A stretch of DNA of 22,385 bases from contig CAMWTX010000007.1 in assembly GCA_947177315.1 (NCBI GenBank), positions 1 through 22,385 on the forward strand. The letters run 5' to 3'. How positions within the stretch are numbered: the first letter of the stretch is position 1; the number at the start of each line of letters is the position of its first letter. Source of the stretch: an uncultured Bacteroidales bacterium (GTDB lineage Bacteria; Bacteroidota; Bacteroidia; Bacteroidales; P3). Positions 15,211 through 21,818 of this stretch are shown piece by piece. The notes beneath the pieces were generated by a model, which ran no database searches, was not told where the DNA came from, and saw only the letters and a list, made by a program, of their open reading frames with translations. The position numbers and the translations under genes were made by a program.

Positions 15211-15621
15211 ATGTACAGTTATGATACCCAAATCCGCGTATGTTACGGGGATGTTGATCAGATGGGCTTTGTTTATTATGGAAATTACCTCAGGTTCTAT
15301 GAGATAGCCAGGGGCGAAACCATGCGGGCGCTGGGCCTTTCCTACCGCGAGATGGAAGAAAAAGGCGTGATGATGCCCGTGGTCAAGGCCGAACTGAACT
15401 ATAAGAGGCCGGCGCACTACGACGATGTGGTTACGGTACGCACCATCGTGAAAGAACTGCCCCGAGGGGCGCGCATGGACTTCTATTATGAGGTATATAA
15501 CCAAGAAAGCCAACTGCTCAACCATGGGTTTTCGCAATTGGCTTTCGTAAAAAAGGATAGCGGAATGCCTTGCCGCTGTCCGGAGTATCTTTCGGAACGA
15601 CTGAAGCCTTACTTCGCGTAG
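15211..15621 (+). CDS. YbgC/4HBT-family acyl-CoA thioesterase
   Basis: This is a single hot-dog-fold thioesterase of 136 residues that would hydrolyse acyl-CoA in the cytoplasm. The N-terminal motif CYGDVDQMGFVYYGNYLRF holds the catalytic Asp16; the His usual in E. coli YbgC (YHANY) is a Tyr here (YYGNY). ALGLSYREMEEKGV and the DDVVTVRT strand complete the fold. The substrate cannot be told from the sequence. The gene is transcribed toward rny and its 3' end overlaps the end of rny by 13 nt. Confidence 0.92.
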   Translation: MYSYDTQIRVCYGDVDQMGFVYYGNYLRFYEIARGETMRALGLSYREMEEKGVMMPVVKAELNYKRPAHYDDVVTVRTIVKELPRGARMDFYYEVYNQESQLLNHGFSQLAFVKKDSGMPCRCPEYLSERLKPYFA

Positions 15622-17144
15622 TTCACCGCCCGCGTTTCACGGATAACGGTAATCTTGATCTGACCGGGATAGGTCATCTCTTCCTGAATCTTCTTCGACA
15701 GGTCGAGCGAGAGCTGGCAGGCTTGGTCGTCGGTAACCTTGTCGGCACCCACGATAACACGCAGTTCGCGACCAGCCTGGATGGCGTAGGTCTTGACTAC
15801 GCCCGGATAAGACAATGCCAGGGATTCCAGGTTGTTGAGGCGGTTGATGTAGGCTTCCACCACTTCGCGCCTTGCTCCCGGACGCGCGCCTGAAATGGCA
15901 TCACACACCTGAACGATGGGCGAAATGAGGTTGGTCATCTCGATTTCGTCGTGGTGAGCGCCGATGGCGTTGCATACTTCGGGGCTTTCCTTGTAGCGTT
16001 CGGCCAGTTTCATCCCTAAGATGGCGTGCGGCAGTTCGGGCTCGTTGTCGGGCACCTTGCCGATATCGTGCAGAAGGCCGGCGCGTTTGGCAATCTTGGG
16101 GTTCAGACCCAGTTCGGAAGCCATCGTGGCGCAGAGGTTGGCCGTTTCGCGGGCGTGTTGCAACAGGTTCTGCCCGTAGGAGGAACGGTATTTCATCTTA
16201 CCGATGAGGCGGGTCAGTTCGTTGCTCATATTGAGGATACCCAGGTCGATGCAGGTACGCTTGCCGGTTTCCATAATTTCCTGCTCGATCTGCTTCTGGG
16301 TCTTGGTAACCACTTCTTCGATGCGGGCAGGGTGGATGCGGCCGTCGGTAACCAGTTTATGCAGCGAAAGACGGGCGATTTCGCGGCGCACGGGGTCAAA
16401 ACCCGAAAGGATGATGGCGTCGGGCGAGTCGTCGATGATGATTTCCACGCCCGTGAGCGCTTCCAGGGCACGGATGTTGCGCCCTTCGCGGCCGATGATG
16501 CGGCCTTTGATTTCTTCGTTCTCAAGGTTGAACACCGAAACCGTGTTTTCAATCGCATGTTCGGCGGCGGTGCGCTGGATGGTTTGGATAACGATTTTCT
16601 GAGCTTCCTTGTTGGCTGTCAGCTTGGCTTCGTTCACCACGTCCTTGATCTGGCTCAAGGCTTCGGATTTGGCTTCGTCCTTGAGCGATTCGATCAATTG
16701 GGATTTGGCTTCTTCGGCCGAAAGTCCGGCCACGGCTTCCAGTTGCTTTACATGCTGGGCGTGGCTTTTTTCGAGTTCCTGCTGCTTTTTGCCCACCACC
16801 TGCAACTGGTTGTTGAGGTTTTCCTTCAAGGTGGAAAGCTCGTTGTTCTTGCGCTGGATTTCTTCTAACTTCCGGTTTATTTCGTTCTCTTTCTGCTTGA
16901 TCCGGTTTTCGTTGCGAACCAAGTTGCTGTTGCGTTCCTGTACGTTCTTATCGTACTCGGCCTTCATCTGCAAGAACTTTTCCTTGGCTTGCAACAGCTT
17001 TTCTTTCTTCAGGATCTCGCCTTGGTTTTCAGCCTCCGTGAGAATCCTCTTCTGTCTTTTCTTGAGCACCACCGCGTTCACGGCCGCCCAAATTCCGACG
17101 CCGAGCAAAAACGCTACGACGATCAAAACGGCATTCGAATCCAT
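15609..17144 (-). CDS. rny: Ribonuclease Y
   Basis: RNase Y is a membrane-anchored endoribonuclease that starts mRNA decay. The 511 residues show the full layout. An N-terminal transmembrane helix (about 4-27, ending in KKRQKR) leads into a long charged coiled coil (about 30-180). A KH domain follows with GRIIGREGRN from Gly214, then an HD domain with the metal-binding HDIGK at His359-Asp360, and the C-terminal domain ending in RAVNYAK. Some Bacteroidota carry Rny in place of other decay nucleases. It is downstream of zapA with a 260-nt gap containing a 6S-like RNA fold. Confidence 0.97.
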   Translation of the reverse strand: MDSNAVLIVVAFLLGVGIWAAVNAVVLKKRQKRILTEAENQGEILKKEKLLQAKEKFLQMKAEYDKNVQERNSNLVRNENRIKQKENEINRKLEEIQRKNNELSTLKENLNNQLQVVGKKQQELEKSHAQHVKQLEAVAGLSAEEAKSQLIESLKDEAKSEALSQIKDVVNEAKLTANKEAQKIVIQTIQRTAAEHAIENTVSVFNLENEEIKGRIIGREGRNIRALEALTGVEIIIDDSPDAIILSGFDPVRREIARLSLHKLVTDGRIHPARIEEVVTKTQKQIEQEIMETGKRTCIDLGILNMSNELTRLIGKMKYRSSYGQNLLQHARETANLCATMASELGLNPKIAKRAGLLHDIGKVPDNEPELPHAILGMKLAERYKESPEVCNAIGAHHDEIEMTNLISPIVQVCDAISGARPGARREVVEAYINRLNNLESLALSYPGVVKTYAIQAGRELRVIVGADKVTDDQACQLSLDLSKKIQEEMTYPGQIKITVIRETRAVNYAK

Positions 17145-17207
17145 CTCTTTTTGTTTTTATAATGAATGAAAGCCTATCAAAAGAAGCAAGGCAAGTATGA
17201 AAAGCAA

Positions 17208-17403
17208 GAAAAACCGCAGACCCTATAGAGTTAAAGAAAACTCCTGCTCTATATTTATGGGGCAGCCCTTTCTTTCTGGTTTCTTACGTCTCCAAAGGAG
17301 ATTCCCCGAAGGGAATTCAAAGCCTACCATCCCGAACCGGAACCCATCCCCAAAGTTTAAAATGTTGAGTTTTCAAACTGTAAGGTGGGTCATGCGGTTT
17401 TTC
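17208..17403 (-). ncRNA. ssrS: Candidate 6S RNA (SsrS-like) between zapA and rny
   Basis: The ends of this 196-nt stretch pair exactly: GAAAAACCGCA (17208-17218) with TGCGGTTTTTC (17393-17403), continued by GACCC (17219-17223) with GGGTC (17387-17391) after a one-nt bulge. An apical hairpin, ATTCCC-CGAA-GGGAAT (17301-17316), sits near the middle, with weaker G-U-rich pairing around TTCTGGTTT and GAACCGGAA. A long closing stem, an open middle and a terminal hairpin in about 190 nt is the 6S RNA plan, and 6S next to zapA is a known arrangement in other bacteria. The strand is uncertain because both senses fold equally; minus is chosen since the flanking genes read that way. The end abuts the zapA stop codon. 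Confidence 0.6.
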
Positions 17404-17404
17404 T

Positions 17405-17683
17405 TCATATAGAAAGCGTTCTGTCTATCTGCTGCAACCGTTCCGCCAATTCGTGGTCCCTGTAACTGAGTTCCCTTTCGTTCTTCAGTGAATTGAGGGT
17501 GTATTGCAATGCCACCATGGACAGCAAATCCTGATAATCTTTAAACGCGTAGTTCTGCGCGTAGCTCCGTAGTCCTTCGTTTATCTTCCGTGCCGCTTCC
17601 CGGATAAGGGGTTCGTCATCGGGGTTCACCATCAGCTTATACGGTCTTTCGCAGATGTTTACGGTAATAGGAATCGCGTTCAT
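17405..17683 (-). CDS. zapA: Cell division protein ZapA
   Basis: ZapA binds FtsZ filaments and bundles them at the division site. The 92 residues fit the family: the N-terminal beta strand ITVNICERPYKLMVN, then EPLIREAARKINEGLRSY, then a C-terminal coiled coil (about 45-90). The gene starts 2 nt after the stop of the coiled-coil gene upstream, so they are co-transcribed, and the 6S-like fold begins 1 nt past its stop. Confidence 0.93.
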   Translation of the reverse strand: MNAIPITVNICERPYKLMVNPDDEPLIREAARKINEGLRSYAQNYAFKDYQDLLSMVALQYTLNSLKNERELSYRDHELAERLQQIDRTLSI

Positions 17684-17685
17684 TC

Positions 17686-18027
17686 TTATGGGTGGTCTTC
17701 AACCGGTGCGGTTTCCGTACCCGGTTCGTCGAAAGCGTCCAGAAGCACCAGGCAACGGTCTATCTCCCGCACCAAGCCGTCAATCACGGCTCCGGCTTTT
17801 TGCCTGTCTTGCTTTCCATTGCCGCAGCCGAGGCTGCCGCTTACTTTTAATATGCTGTTTTTGTTTTCTAATTCTTTTATCTTGCTTTTGTGCAAGTTCA
17901 AGGAAACTTCGGTTTCGTTCAACCGGCTTTTGAGTTTCTTGTTCTCGATTTCAAGCACGGAGAGCCTTTCAGCCAAATCCCGCGCCTTTTTCTCGATACC
18001 GGAAACCAAAACAGCCAAGTCGTTCAC
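17686..18027 (-). CDS. Coiled-coil protein upstream of zapA
   Basis: This 113-residue protein has a coiled coil covering residues 8-60 (heptads around LAERLSVLEIENKKLKSRL), a Gly-rich break at about 63-70, a second helix with VIDGLVREIDRCLVLLDAF and an acidic tail. No membrane segment or enzyme motif. A gene of this kind regularly precedes zapA in Bacteroidota, and context suggests a division-related ZapA partner, perhaps playing a ZapB-like role, but sequence identity to ZapB is not evident. It has the best promoter in the window. Confidence 0.85.
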   Translation of the reverse strand: MNDLAVLVSGIEKKARDLAERLSVLEIENKKLKSRLNETEVSLNLHKSKIKELENKNSILKVSGSLGCGNGKQDRQKAGAVIDGLVREIDRCLVLLDAFDEPGTETAPVEDHP

Positions 18028-18046
18028 GCCAAAATTACCTTTGGCG

Positions 18047-18077
18047 CAAATTTAAGGCTTTTGCCACGATAAAACAA
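18047..18077 (-). promoter_or_regulatory. Promoter of the coiled-coil/zapA/rny operon
   Basis: On the minus strand TTG (18075-18077) is separated by 20 nt from TAAATTTG (18047-18054), a near-perfect Bacteroidota promoter, with the ATG 20 nt further on. Likely drives the coiled-coil gene, zapA and possibly the 6S-like RNA and rny. Confidence 0.65.
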
Positions 18078-18092
18078 GAACCTCAAAGGTTA
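18071..18092 (-). terminator. Weak terminator candidate behind the IbrB-like gene
   Basis: On the minus strand AACCT pairs with AGGTT (18087-18091 and 18079-18083) around a 3-nt loop, followed by CTTGTTTT. The 5-bp stem is short, but it lies just past the stop codon of the three-gene operon and overlaps the next promoter. Confidence 0.3.
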
Positions 18093-18099
18093 AACAATT

Positions 18100-18654
18100 C
18101 TAATAAATGTCGTGTTCGAGGTCGGTGGGGTCGTTTTCGCCGCAGTTCTGCATACCGTCGCTGAACTCGCGGTTGGCGAACAGCTCCGCGATACCCGTTA
18201 TCTGTTTGAGCCTCAGCAATTCATCGCGATCCATACCGATATTCCGCAAAATCCACGCATCGGACATATTCGCCTTGGTGAGCTCGGCCACGATTTCGCT
18301 CATCAGCTCCACATTGTGCGTGCCGCGTGCGCGGTTGTGACGTATGGTGGAAGCCATGCGGTTGGAAAGGTCCTTGTCGATGACCGTCACGGGCAGCATC
18401 CCGTTCTCGCGCTCGTAAATCCGCTTGGATTTCTTCAGCACCATATAGCGGTGATAGCCGTCCACCAATTCATACTTGTCGCGCTCCTTGTCGTAGTAGC
18501 ATACGCAGGGCATGGTGTAGCCGTCTTCCCAAATGGAAATCTCCAGCAACTTCATTTCCGGAGGCGCCACGATATTGGGATTGTAGCTGTTGGCCTCAAT
18601 CTTCTCTATAGGCACGGCACGGACTTCGTACACAGGGCTTTTATAGTTTTCCAT
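18100..18654 (-). CDS. IbrB-like protein with ParB/Srx N-terminal-type domain
   Basis: The 184 residues have a ParB-type nucleotide-binding fold: PIEKIEANSYNPN (opening strand and helix), DKYELVDGYHRYMVL (matching the usual DGhHR motif) and STIRHNRARGTHN (matching the Arg-rich phosphate motif), then a helical tail with LLRLKQITGIAELF. E. coli IbrB is a ParB-domain protein that acts with IbrA to activate eib genes. This gene overlaps the IbrA-like gene upstream by 14 nt, matching that pairing. The domain may bind or hydrolyse a nucleotide. Not a plasmid-partition ParB, since it has no ParA neighbour and no centromere-binding helix-turn-helix domain. Confidence 0.8.
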   Translation of the reverse strand: MENYKSPVYEVRAVPIEKIEANSYNPNIVAPPEMKLLEISIWEDGYTMPCVCYYDKERDKYELVDGYHRYMVLKKSKRIYERENGMLPVTVIDKDLSNRMASTIRHNRARGTHNVELMSEIVAELTKANMSDAWILRNIGMDRDELLRLKQITGIAELFANREFSDGMQNCGENDPTDLEHDIY

Positions 18655-20110
18655 TTTTTGATTTCTTTTTGGCTTTGGGCTCTTTGTTTTTTTTGCCTTC
18701 TTTGGATTTCACCCCTTTGGGGGACGCTTCCTTATCTTTTGTACCTTTTGTTCCTTTTGTACCGAGCAAGGATTTATATTTCTCCATGATTTTCTTGCGC
18801 CGCGTCTTTTCCAGCTTATTGGGCGCGAAACCCATATACTTGCAGGCATGGTCGTTCTTGAGAATGCAGATGCAGATGCGCTTGTAGGAGGGAATCTGAC
18901 TGAATTCGGGAATGGAAATATCGTCTAAATAGTCCATCCTGACCGGCTTCTTGGTAGTCTTGTAGTTGCTTTTTTCCTCCACCTGCACGGGAATGCCCGA
19001 ATCCTGCAACTTGGAAATCGTATCGTCGGCGAGCACCCCACCCTTGTCGCGCCAAAAACGCACGCTCACAGAGAGTTTCTCCAAATAGTTGCGCCGTGTG
19101 TCTTCGGGCAGGGTGGAAAGCAGGAAATACATATACTTTTCCCATGTGAGGCCTTTGGGCAGCTTGACATTCTGCCAACCCAAAGCCGAGGTCTTGCCGT
19201 AGATGGCGGCGCAATTCACGCCGTTCACCCGCCCCACCATCTTGCCCCATGTATAGGGGTCTATGGCCTGATACAGATGCAGGCTGGGAATGGCCTGCGA
19301 GATGAAAGGGCTCGCCACGCGCTGGCTTTCGATGGGAACACCCGCCATATAGAGCAGGTCGTAGAGGCGGTTGTAGTCCCAGCCGAATTTGCCGTTGGCC
19401 GTCCACACGTCGGCAGTGAGCCAGTCGTAGATGGGATAGGCGTTGCAAATTTTTCCGCCCGGCCATTGGCGTATCCAGCGTTTGCCCAGAAAACGGTGAG
19501 GATTGTTGTAGATGCACCTCCAACGGTTCAGACTTTCCTGCGTGCGGATTCCGATGATGCAACAAGTGCGCTTCGCCTTGTTCTTATGGTGAATCCATGC
19601 GGCGAAACGTTGTTGAAACTCGTAGTCCCACATATCCGTGTCGTAGAACGGAAAGTCTTTCCACGTGAGGCATCCCTCGGGCATCTTCCGCACCCAAATG
19701 TCTTCCTTGCCCTCTTCCCAAGGCCGCCAGTATTGCTGGTGCATCGAGGTGCAGGTCTGCACCTTGAAGGGCACGCAGACGCGATATACGTCCAACAGGT
19801 CTGCGTTGTCCCGCAGGGTCTTTTCCACGTAGTCCAAGGTTTGGAGGTATTGGATTTCGTAGTCGATATGGAAAAGGCCTATCTTTCGGGTGATGCCGTT
19901 TCGGCGCATATAGTCGAGCACCAAATTCAACAGCACACCACTGTCCTTCCCTCCCGAAAAGGAAAGGTAGATATTGTCGAACGTTTCAAAAATCAGTTTG
20001 AGTCGCTCCTGCGCCAGCTCGTAAACGTTCATTTTCAAGACACGTTTCTGCACTTCGGCAGAGTTCGAGTCGACTTGGCTCTGCTCGTCCGGCTGAATCG
20101 AAACGCTCAT
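18641..20110 (-). CDS. IbrA-like PAPS-reductase-family protein (PP-loop, DUF3440-like)
   Basis: The 489 residues hold an N-terminal PP-loop ATP-pyrophosphatase domain of the PAPS-reductase type with SGGKDS at 52-57. CVPFKVQTCTSMHQQYWRPW, then MPEGCLTW and RTCCIIGIRTQES follow, typical of IbrA/DUF3440 proteins. A C-terminal domain of about 200 residues ends in an extremely Lys-rich tail (about the last 50). E. coli IbrA with IbrB is reported as a co-activator of prophage immunoglobulin-binding genes; the biochemical reaction is unsettled. The start overlaps the GNAT-like gene by ATGA. The PP-loop suggests adenylation or sulfur transfer, possibly on a nucleic acid, but no assayed substrate is known to me. 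Confidence 0.85.
   Translation of the reverse strand: MSVSIQPDEQSQVDSNSAEVQKRVLKMNVYELAQERLKLIFETFDNIYLSFSGGKDSGVLLNLVLDYMRRNGITRKIGLFHIDYEIQYLQTLDYVEKTLRDNADLLDVYRVCVPFKVQTCTSMHQQYWRPWEEGKEDIWVRKMPEGCLTWKDFPFYDTDMWDYEFQQRFAAWIHHKNKAKRTCCIIGIRTQESLNRWRCIYNNPHRFLGKRWIRQWPGGKICNAYPIYDWLTADVWTANGKFGWDYNRLYDLLYMAGVPIESQRVASPFISQAIPSLHLYQAIDPYTWGKMVGRVNGVNCAAIYGKTSALGWQNVKLPKGLTWEKYMYFLLSTLPEDTRRNYLEKLSVSVRFWRDKGGVLADDTISKLQDSGIPVQVEEKSNYKTTKKPVRMDYLDDISIPEFSQIPSYKRICICILKNDHACKYMGFAPNKLEKTRRKKIMEKYKSLLGTKGTKGTKDKEASPKGVKSKEGKKNKEPKAKKKSKNGKL
18737..18763. repeat. Three 9-nt tandem repeats coding the Lys-rich tail
   Basis: Units TTTTGTACC, TTTTGTTCC and TTTTGTACC lie in tandem (plus strand) and encode the Thr-Lys-Gly triplet repeats in the tail of the IbrA-like protein. 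The in-frame 9-nt unit means copy-number change would not shift the frame. Confidence 0.7.
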
Positions 20111-20541
20111 CTTCTTTTCTTGGCCGTTTTAACGGCACGTTTCTTGGGGACGTATTCCATTTTGGCGTACAGTCTCCATTCTTTCGTGGTTTGGAAACCG
20201 AGGGCTTCAAAAAGTTTCTTATGCTGCATGAGCACCACGGCGTTCAAGGAGTATTCCCGGTCGCAATAGGCGAAAATCTCGTCCATCAAAGCCTGAAAGA
20301 CATTCTTTCTGGCCTGTCTCATGTAGTAATTGTTGATTCGGGCTTCGTTTCTTCCGTTTATCTCCAACGGGAAGAAAGCCACCACTTCGTTTTTCTGGTT
20401 CAGCGCCACAAACCATATATGGGCCGACGAGGTCCAAAATGGATAGTTGTGGTTCTGCCGCAACACATTGCGATCCATTACCAAAGGCGCTACCAGCGAG
20501 TACAGGCGGTCGGACTGACCATCCAAAATTTCTACGGTCAT
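20107..20541 (-). CDS. GNAT-family acetyltransferase-like protein
   Basis: This 144-residue protein has a GNAT-like layout. A central strand VVAFFPLEING leads into a helix rich in Arg and Asn with RKNVFQALMDEIFAYCD, and the end strand KKLFEALGFQTTKEW matches the FY-x-x-x-GF-type C-terminal GNAT motif. The N-terminus (residues 1-40) holds a Leu-rich helix. It ends in a basic tail (KKRAVKTAKKRR). It leads the operon with the IbrA-like gene (ATGA overlap), so acetylation or acyl transfer may modify a partner or substrate of IbrA/IbrB. Motif A is not canonical, so activity is uncertain. Confidence 0.7.
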   Translation of the reverse strand: MTVEILDGQSDRLYSLVAPLVMDRNVLRQNHNYPFWTSSAHIWFVALNQKNEVVAFFPLEINGRNEARINNYYMRQARKNVFQALMDEIFAYCDREYSLNAVVLMQHKKLFEALGFQTTKEWRLYAKMEYVPKKRAVKTAKKRR

Positions 20542-20570
20542 GATTGTTGTATTAGTTTCTTGCTGAGTAG

Positions 20571-20578
20571 CAAAGATA
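20571..20578 (-). promoter_or_regulatory. -7 box for the GNAT-IbrA-IbrB operon
   Basis: The minus strand reads TATCTTTG, a full TAnnTTTG match 29 nt upstream of the GNAT-like ATG at 20541. A TTTG (20593-20596) lies upstream at only 14 nt spacing, so the -33 element is unclear. Confidence 0.55.
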
Positions 20579-20606
20579 CATTTTTATCGGCTCAAAGAAA
20601 AAAATA

Positions 20607-21818
20607 TTAGAATGATTCGCCTAAACTGAGCACAAATCCGCTGGTACCCTTCCCAAAACCGTAGTCAACTCGTAGGTTCAGATTGTGTTTATACTCAAAG
20701 CGAAGCCCGATTCCGCCCGAAGGCAACAGGCGGTTCCAACGCCATCCCTTGAAAGAGGGGAAAACAGAACCGCAGCCCACGAAAGCCACCAGCCCCACGC
20801 GCCAAAACAGCTTCTGCCGGAGTTCCATTTGCAGGGAAAGCAGGTTGTTGTCTACGTAACGCCCTGTATAATAGCCCCGCAGACGGTAAATTCCGCCCGC
20901 CTCTTCCCGCAGAACCCAAGGGGTGTTGGGGCTGTTGAGTTCGCCGAAAAGGTCGAAGGCGAGCACCGCCCCGCGCCACAGATGTTGAAAATAATCCACC
21001 GTAAGCGTGCTCTTCCAAAGCGTGCGGTGGCAGTTTCCCGCAAATCCGGGATAGAGCATCTGCCGGAACAGCACGTTCCAGCCTCTTGTGGAATAGGTGG
21101 TGCTGTTGCGGGTGTCGTATTGGAGGGACAGACCGATGCCTGTGTTCAGATAGGAGCGTTGCTGCCCTTCTAAATAGGCGATGTCGTCGATGCGGACCGC
21201 CGAATTATAGCCTATGTTGAGCGCGGCGCCCACATACAGGCCGTGATAGACCATATAATCATAGAAAGCGTCCGCCTTGACACGCCAGCGGGTGTAGTTG
21301 ATGGCGGGGTGCGCCGCGCAGAAGTCATAACTGATGCCCCAAAAATTCAGTTTTCTCTGCGAAAACGAAAGTTCGTATTTGAGGCGGGAACGTCTGCCCT
21401 TGAAGTTGGTGTTGCCTATAATCCCCACATAGAAAAAGCCCCGGAGCGATGCGTTGGCCGAAAGGCTCATATCGGAGGGCGCCATGGCCGAATCGCTGCG
21501 GTCGAGACGGTAGAGGGCCGCGGCCATACCTCCCAAACCCACACTGCCTTCCCTTGACCAAGAGGGACATATCACGAAACTATAGTCGAATCTCCGTTCG
21601 AAAGTGCGGTCGATATGACCGGCGAACATCCGCCTCCAGAAATTGTCTTTCTTCTCTTTGGAGGGTGCTTTGATTTTGACGTCGAACAAGGCGTCGGGAA
21701 CGGGCTCCCGCCGTTGGGTCTGTATGGAATCCGTCCGTGCCGATACGGGCAGGCAAAGGAGCGACAACAAGACCGCCGCCATCCAGTTTCGGAAGACCGC
21801 CCGGCTTTTAATCGACAT
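20607..21818 (-). CDS. Omp85/BamA-type outer-membrane beta-barrel without POTRA
   Basis: This is a secreted outer-membrane protein of 403 residues. It begins with a signal peptide (hydrophobic WMAAVLLSLLCLPVSA, about 12-27). A polar linker (30-75) then leads straight into repeated amphipathic strands. The C-terminal part shows the Omp85 hallmark YRLRGYYTGRYVDNN, the family VRGY-like loop, preceded by TVDYFQHLW and followed by LLSLQMELRQKLFWRV and a terminal strand ending VLSLGESF with C-terminal Phe. No room exists for a POTRA domain. In Omp85 proteins POTRA repeats bind partners, so this one likely works alone or with the PorT-like neighbour, whose gene overlaps it by 11 nt. Function unknown. 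Confidence 0.85.
   Translation of the reverse strand: MSIKSRAVFRNWMAAVLLSLLCLPVSARTDSIQTQRREPVPDALFDVKIKAPSKEKKDNFWRRMFAGHIDRTFERRFDYSFVICPSWSREGSVGLGGMAAALYRLDRSDSAMAPSDMSLSANASLRGFFYVGIIGNTNFKGRRSRLKYELSFSQRKLNFWGISYDFCAAHPAINYTRWRVKADAFYDYMVYHGLYVGAALNIGYNSAVRIDDIAYLEGQQRSYLNTGIGLSLQYDTRNSTTYSTRGWNVLFRQMLYPGFAGNCHRTLWKSTLTVDYFQHLWRGAVLAFDLFGELNSPNTPWVLREEAGGIYRLRGYYTGRYVDNNLLSLQMELRQKLFWRVGLVAFVGCGSVFPSFKGWRWNRLLPSGGIGLRFEYKHNLNLRVDYGFGKGTSGFVLSLGESF

Noticed and set aside
19277..20269. 330-residue plus-strand open frame opposite the IbrA-like and GNAT-like genes
   Set aside because: Spans the boundary of two overlapping minus-strand genes and has no motif of its own.
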